Assembly: GCA_041739275.1 (NCBI GenBank)
Contig: JBGSOF010000052.1
Location: 26,821 to 90,820, forward strand
Reading direction: 5' to 3'
DNA length: 64,000 bases
Source of the DNA: WGMI01 sp041739275
Lineage (GTDB): Bacteria > Bacteroidota > Bacteroidia > Flavobacteriales > Schleiferiaceae
In this document: piece by piece, positions 59,566 through 64,000 of the stretch
Numbering within the stretch: the stretch's first letter is position 1
Layout: each line of letters starts with the position of its first letter
Position numbers and translations under genes: made by a program
The notes under the pieces: generated by a model
Told to the model about the DNA's origin: nothing
What the model saw: the letters and a program-made list of their open reading frames with translations, nothing else
Database searches by the model: none

Positions 59566-61776
59566 TCAAAACCAAAACCCGAGGTTGACGTAGGTGTACA
59601 CCCAAGGGTGATTCGTCGAACCGTGAACACTCAGTTGAAGGGGCCCAACAGGGCTCAAATAAGCGTACGAAAGCGCATATCCGTCGAGTAAAACATCAGA
59701 ACTTTCCAAGCTCTGAAGGCTGTTTTCGAGCTTGCCGACATTCGCTTTGCCAATGAGCAAATGGTCTGCCGCAAACTCCCAGTGCAGATCGATGGCCACG
59801 GTGGCGCTGTTTCGCCCAAAGAGCTCCATGAATTGGTAGCCTGCAAAAGGCCGTACATATTGAATATAATTCTGCCCTAAACCCCCGAGGAAAAGATTGT
59901 ATGGGTAGTCGAGATCGGGGCCAATGGTGGTCGCCAATTCGGCGTTTAAGTGCGCAAACCAACGAGAGCCAAATCGAAGGGCTTGAAAAAATCGGATGTC
60001 CATAATCGAGCCCGGCTCAAACATTTCGGTGTAGTCGTTGGTCTGGGTGAACATCCTAAAATCTGCCTTAAACTGAAATCCACGCCTCGGAAAAGTCACT
60101 CGGTCGAGGTAGTCGATTTTGATTTCACCATAATAATTGATATACGATTTTTCGTAACCCGCCTCGAGAAACGCATCCAAAGGGTCGTCGATCCAGATGT
60201 TTTCGTACTGAGCCCCGCCTTCAAAAGACAAGCGATTGGCCACAAGGGTTTGGAAGAAAACACTGGCCGAAAAATCCCAGTAATCGAGTTGTAAAAACGA
60301 CTTGCCTCCCGCGTAAAGGCTCGGAGCCATTCGGTGCGAACGAATTTTAAAGCCTACGCTCGGAATGTACTGTCGGTCGAGGCGGTAATCGATCCACATT
60401 CGGGGCAGGGTTCCTACAGCGACATCGAATTTGAGACGGTCGCTGTCGAACAGCCATTCGCGATGGGTGTAATTGACTAAAAGAGCTGTTTGGAAATCGA
60501 GGTCGTAGTGAAGGCCAAAGCGCAGCAGCGAGCGGGGATTGCGTTCGCCCGGACGCACAAAAAGCCGATATCCCGAAGAATCGGTGGGCGCAATTCGATA
60601 ATCCACGGTTCGATACAAACCTCTGGCGTAGAGTCGGTCAATCGAATGTTCTATGTCGCGGATGTTCAGCGAATCGGGAACTTGAAGCCCCAGTTTTTGT
60701 CTTCCGTAGATCTCGGGCAAAGGCTTTCCGGTTTCTAGTTCAACAGAAGCGATGGGCCACTTTCGGTTTGGCGGAGGAATGGGTAAGGTGGTCCAGAGTT
60801 TCGGTTTCTTGCGCCTCGCGAGTTCGCGGATTTCGAGCCTATGTCGATCGGCAGCGTGATAGCCTGCGCTAACGATTGAATCGAAGAGGTCGAAGGTGGT
60901 GATCCCCACACCCGGAACCATCGGCCGAACCAAAATCGCCGCGCGTGCCGTGTCTCGTCTGTAGTTCTCTGCGTTCACAAAACTGCTGATCTGTTCGAGA
61001 ACCCGAATCATGGAATGGAGCGCCTCGCCGGTGTACGCCTCGTCCTGAACATCGCTGCCGATAATGATGTCCACGGAGTCTGCGAGCAAACCACTCGGAA
61101 AATTGCTGACCAATCCGCCGTCGATTAAGAGCCGATTGCCGAGTCGATAGGGGCTGTAAAGAGTTGGAAAAGAGGTGCTGGCGCGCAAGGCATCCGATAG
61201 CCGACCGGTGTCGAGCACCACGCCCTCGCCTGTTTCGAGGTCGGTGGCCAAGCAACTGAAGGGGATCGGAAATTTTGAAAAGTCCGAAATACCGTGGGTG
61301 GGAATGCAGAGCCTCGAAAGATGCACGAGGATGTTTTGACCGTAGTTGATTCCATCGGGCAGCTGCAGTCTGCCTTTGACTATGGGGAAACTCAACAAAT
61401 AGCGTTCTTCGGCACCTTTGTCGATCAAAGGCAGGTATTCTGAAGTTTGATCGTTGGTCAAAACCCGCACCCAGTCGATCGAGCGAAGCTCTTCTTCGAT
61501 TTGGGACGCGGAATAGCCGATGGCAAAAAGTGCACCGATCACCGAACCCATGCTCGTCCCCGCAATTCGGTCGGGCCTGAGGCCTTCTTCTTCCATCACC
61601 TTTAACAAGCCAATATGCGCTAAGGCTTTGGCTCCACCTCCACTCAAAACAAGCCCGAGTCTTGGATCGTCAACTACAGCCGATTCGGGCCAAAGGCTGT
61701 CGCTTTGCGCACAGACGCGCAGACCCGCAATAAACGAGATTGCAATTGCCCAAACGAAGTGTCTATGAACCTTCAT
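59566..61776 (-). CDS. Patatin-like phospholipase with POTRA and outer-membrane barrel
   Basis: A 736-residue outer-membrane protein of the PlpD type. The signal peptide (to about 23) is followed by a patatin lipase domain with GGGAKALAHIGLL, the serine motif GTSMGSV and the catalytic aspartate in DGGLVSN. A POTRA-like segment leads to a C-terminal barrel ending NLGFWF, a typical outer-membrane end. It may release its lipase domain or act on membrane lipids. It overlaps the uvrC stop by 14 bases on the same strand. Confidence 0.9.
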   Translation of the reverse strand: MKVHRHFVWAIAISFIAGLRVCAQSDSLWPESAVVDDPRLGLVLSGGGAKALAHIGLLKVMEEEGLRPDRIAGTSMGSVIGALFAIGYSASQIEEELRSIDWVRVLTNDQTSEYLPLIDKGAEERYLLSFPIVKGRLQLPDGINYGQNILVHLSRLCIPTHGISDFSKFPIPFSCLATDLETGEGVVLDTGRLSDALRASTSFPTLYSPYRLGNRLLIDGGLVSNFPSGLLADSVDIIIGSDVQDEAYTGEALHSMIRVLEQISSFVNAENYRRDTARAAILVRPMVPGVGITTFDLFDSIVSAGYHAADRHRLEIRELARRKKPKLWTTLPIPPPNRKWPIASVELETGKPLPEIYGRQKLGLQVPDSLNIRDIEHSIDRLYARGLYRTVDYRIAPTDSSGYRLFVRPGERNPRSLLRFGLHYDLDFQTALLVNYTHREWLFDSDRLKFDVAVGTLPRMWIDYRLDRQYIPSVGFKIRSHRMAPSLYAGGKSFLQLDYWDFSASVFFQTLVANRLSFEGGAQYENIWIDDPLDAFLEAGYEKSYINYYGEIKIDYLDRVTFPRRGFQFKADFRMFTQTNDYTEMFEPGSIMDIRFFQALRFGSRWFAHLNAELATTIGPDLDYPYNLFLGGLGQNYIQYVRPFAGYQFMELFGRNSATVAIDLHWEFAADHLLIGKANVGKLENSLQSLESSDVLLDGYALSYAYLSPVGPLQLSVHGSTNHPWVYTYVNLGFWF

Positions 61777-63574
61777 CGCTCGGGTGAAAATACGCGTGAA
61801 CTATGGCCGCTTTTGATTTTCCAATCACCAAAATCAAGTCTTCCATCTGCGCTTCGCCCGCCATGCGCGCACTTTTGAAGTGAGCGAGCAGTTTGTCGAC
61901 CGTCTTGGAACCCACCCCGTCGATGCCTTCAAGCGTAGAACCCAAACTGGTCTTGCTGAGGCGCTTGCGGTGGTGAGTCAACCCAAAACGGTGTGCTTCG
62001 TCGCGCATTTGCTGAATAATGCGCAGGGTTTCAGAGCGTTTGTCGAGATAGAGCGGAACGGGGTCGTTGGGATAATAGAGTTCTTCGAGGCGTTTGGCAA
62101 TGCCCAAAATGGCCACTTTTCCGCGAATGCCGAGGGCGTCAAAGCTTCGCAGCGCGGCCGACAACTGCCCTTTGCCCCCATCGACCACCACGAGTTGCGG
62201 CAGTTCAGACCCTTCTCGAATCAAGCGGTCGTAGCGCCGAAAAACAGCTTGTTCCATGGTGGCGAAATCATCGGGACCTTCGATGTCGCGCACATTGAAA
62301 TGGCGGTATTCAGACTTGCTGGGCTTTCCATCTCTAAAAACAACACAGGCCGACACGGGGTCGCTGCCTTGGGTGTTGGAATTGTCAAAACACTCGATGT
62401 GACGAGGTTCGACCGAGAGGCGCAAATCGAGCTTCATTTGATCCATGATTCGACGGGTATGTCGTTCAGGATCTGTAATTTGTATGCTCTTAAGCTTTTC
62501 GAGTCTAAACGAGCGGGCATTTTTGAGGCTGAGCTCGATCAAAGCTTTTTTCTCTCCTCGCACGGGCTGCGAAATGCGAACGCCTTCGAGCGGGAGTTCG
62601 ACCATGTGATTGACCAAAATCTCTTTGGCCTGGCTTCGAACCAGTGAGCGAACTTCGGCAATGGCGAGGCTCAAGAGTTCCTCGGGGCTTTCTTCGAGCT
62701 TTCGCCTGAACTCCAGGGTATGGCTGTGGACTACGGCTCCGTCGATGACTTTCAAGTAATTGACATAGCCAAATTGAGCATCGATGGCCGCGGTAAATAC
62801 ATCGAGATCGTCGTGTGTGTTGCTCACCACCGTGCTCTTGGCCTGATAGCGATCGAGTAAATCGATCCTTTGTTTGAGCTTGTGCGCCTCTTCAAACCTC
62901 AATGCGTCGGCCTCGACCTGCATTTTGTCGAGCAGCCGCTTTTTGACTTGTCCGAGCCGACCGCCGATCAGCGCACGGGCAAGGGCGATTTCGTGCTCGT
63001 ACTCCGCACGGCTCTGGAGGCCTTCGCAGGGCGCAAGGCAATTGCCCAAATGGTATTCGAGACACTTCTGAAACTTGCGCGCGGCTATGGCTTCCTCGCG
63101 CAGACTCAAGCTGCAGGTGCGCAGCGGATGCACTTGTTTGATGAGTTCCAAAACAGCCTTCATCGAGCGCACCGAGGCATAGGGGCCAAAGTATTCTGAA
63201 CCGTCGTCGATTTTCTTTCGGGTGTAGAAAATCCTCGGAAAAGGCTCTTTTTTGATGACGATCCAAGGATAGGTCTTGTCGTCTTTCAGGCTTACGTTAT
63301 AGCGCGGCTGATGCTGTTTAATGAGGGTATTCTCGAGCAAAAGCGCTTCGTATTCGGTCTCAGTTACAATTGTCTTGATGTTGACGATCTTCTTGACCAT
63401 CACGGCAATGCGCCCGTTGTCGTGCTGTTTGTTGAAATAAGACGACACCCTCTTCTTGAGGTTCTTGGCCTTGCCGATATACAGAATCTTGCCGTCTTTG
63501 TCGAGGTGGTGATACACCCCGGGCTTTTCGGGCAAAGTGCGCAAGAGTTGACTGATGTGTTCGTCGAGATTCAT
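61763..63574 (-). CDS. uvrC: Excinuclease ABC subunit C
   Basis: Endonuclease of nucleotide excision repair. The N-terminal GIY-YIG domain has PGVYHHLDKDGKILYIGKAK. The UvrB-binding UVR motif is EADALRFEEAHKLKQRIDLL, the RNase H-like C-terminal endonuclease has ECFDNSNTQGSDPVSACVVF, and a helix-hairpin-helix LEGIDGVGSKTVDKLLAHF closes it. The start is the ATG giving MNLDEHIS; 14 further codons upstream are possible. Length 603. The patatin-barrel gene follows on the same strand. Confidence 0.96.
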   Translation of the reverse strand: MNLDEHISQLLRTLPEKPGVYHHLDKDGKILYIGKAKNLKKRVSSYFNKQHDNGRIAVMVKKIVNIKTIVTETEYEALLLENTLIKQHQPRYNVSLKDDKTYPWIVIKKEPFPRIFYTRKKIDDGSEYFGPYASVRSMKAVLELIKQVHPLRTCSLSLREEAIAARKFQKCLEYHLGNCLAPCEGLQSRAEYEHEIALARALIGGRLGQVKKRLLDKMQVEADALRFEEAHKLKQRIDLLDRYQAKSTVVSNTHDDLDVFTAAIDAQFGYVNYLKVIDGAVVHSHTLEFRRKLEESPEELLSLAIAEVRSLVRSQAKEILVNHMVELPLEGVRISQPVRGEKKALIELSLKNARSFRLEKLKSIQITDPERHTRRIMDQMKLDLRLSVEPRHIECFDNSNTQGSDPVSACVVFRDGKPSKSEYRHFNVRDIEGPDDFATMEQAVFRRYDRLIREGSELPQLVVVDGGKGQLSAALRSFDALGIRGKVAILGIAKRLEELYYPNDPVPLYLDKRSETLRIIQQMRDEAHRFGLTHHRKRLSKTSLGSTLEGIDGVGSKTVDKLLAHFKSARMAGEAQMEDLILVIGKSKAAIVHAYFHPSDEGS

Positions 63575-64000
63575 CGGGGGAGTGCAAGACTTGCCGGCCT
63601 TGCTTTGGATGATCAAAATTCGACCATCGAGGGGAATATGAGCACACGGATTTGCCCGGGTCGAGGATCAACGCAACATACGATCTACGCCTTTTTGAGG
63701 ACAGCGGAAATTTCTGGGGACAATAGAGACCTTACATCGACTTGAGATCTTTTAACCGATTTGTCCGACAGAAATCGAGAGGATGTTACCCCCCACTTTT
63801 GAAAATTTGATTTAAGTGGTTCAATATTAATTTATTGTATCAATATTTACCAACGAGGTGCCCGAATATCCAGGTGCCTAAAGCCTCTCGACTCCGGGAC
63901 CCGCAAGCGACGCCGAGTCGCACAACAGCCGCAACTTCCTATTTAATATTCTGCGGCGGCGACCTCGGCCAAAGCGTACGCGGGTAGGACAAGAGAGCGC
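63575..64000. other. Right-hand edge, no gene seen
   Basis: The last 426 bases show no supported gene in either direction. The 63,780-63,860 part is A+T-rich and holds a candidate leftward promoter. The end is G+C-rich again and may be the start of a gene outside the window. Confidence 0.5.
63822..63853 (-). promoter_or_regulatory. Candidate promoter for uvrC
   Basis: On the minus strand TTG, 21 bases, then TAATATTG, one mismatch to TAnnTTTG and the same box as before tRNA-Asn. It is about 250 bases upstream of uvrC, so a long leader or another gene outside the window would be needed. Confidence 0.32.

Overview
The window is a continuous piece of a Bacteroidota chromosome, probably from a flavobacteria-like lineage. 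The evidence is the gene families: a SufS/SufE/DUF59/DUF2480 run, DUF4270 and DUF4292 lipoproteins, a glycogen-synthase half protein next to panC and glmS, a fused two-component E1 dehydrogenase, an M16 peptidase pair and a DAHP synthase-chorismate mutase fusion. Several intergenic spaces also carry the Bacteroidota -7 box TAnnTTTG. Base composition is close to half G+C, except for two clearly A+T-rich stretches at about 10.1-13.1 kb and 36.7-39.6 kb.

Layout. 0-8.8 kb: end of a ZIP metal transporter, the Fe-S assembly genes, then a leftward block of ileS, a TraR/DksA-like regulator and lspA, followed by an MscS channel and RidA. 8.8-9.8 kb: a ligase-associated DNA exonuclease without its usual ligase. 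9.8-13.1 kb: an A+T-rich accessory island built like an integron cassette array without an integrase. Each unit is a gene followed by an attC-like imperfect inverted repeat, and the first bases of each unit are complementary to the box that closes it. 13.1-18.2 kb: a TerB/DnaJ protein, a 33-residue membrane peptide, two unknown genes, rsmI, a DAHP synthase-chorismate mutase and an arginase-family enzyme. 18.2-28.8 kb: a large lamin-tail surface protein, asd, msrA, a catalytic/non-catalytic M16 pair, rsgA, dtd, a MazG-like enzyme and an amidase. 28.8-35.4 kb: an MBOAT/SGNH acyltransferase pair, a sigma factor with a membrane-anchored barrel-like partner and a PKD-type lipoprotein, and a PfkB kinase. 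35.5-39.6 kb: tRNA-Asn, a potassium channel and an A+T-rich PLD-helicase-DUF3427 protein. 39.6-47.6 kb: a NUDIX enzyme, glmS, a DUF4270 lipoprotein, the half glycogen synthase, panC and the fused E1. 47.8-55.4 kb: a META lipoprotein, then a long leftward envelope operon (flippase, dut, sugar nucleotidyltransferase, TPR, DUF4292, EnvC-like). 55.5-64 kb: M28 peptidase, gpsA, nitroreductase, Crp/Fnr regulator, patatin-barrel protein and uvrC.

Most of the window is housekeeping DNA packed into tight operons with 1-30 base overlaps. Its strongest unusual signal is the cassette island. In its two complete repeats the long stem carries an A-C mismatch at the same position. The cassette-start and cassette-end boxes match perfectly over 9 and 7 bases in two cassettes and over 11 of 13 in a third. 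The core boxes do not fit the classical GTTRRRY integron consensus, so an unrecognised recombinase may be involved. Second-tier points are the A+T-rich helicase-nuclease, the 33-residue peptide, a sigma-factor partner that looks like an anti-sigma/barrel fusion, and a degenerate EnvC-type M23 protein that could partner the amidase at 28.2 kb. I saw no rRNA, CRISPR array, insertion sequence or integrase.
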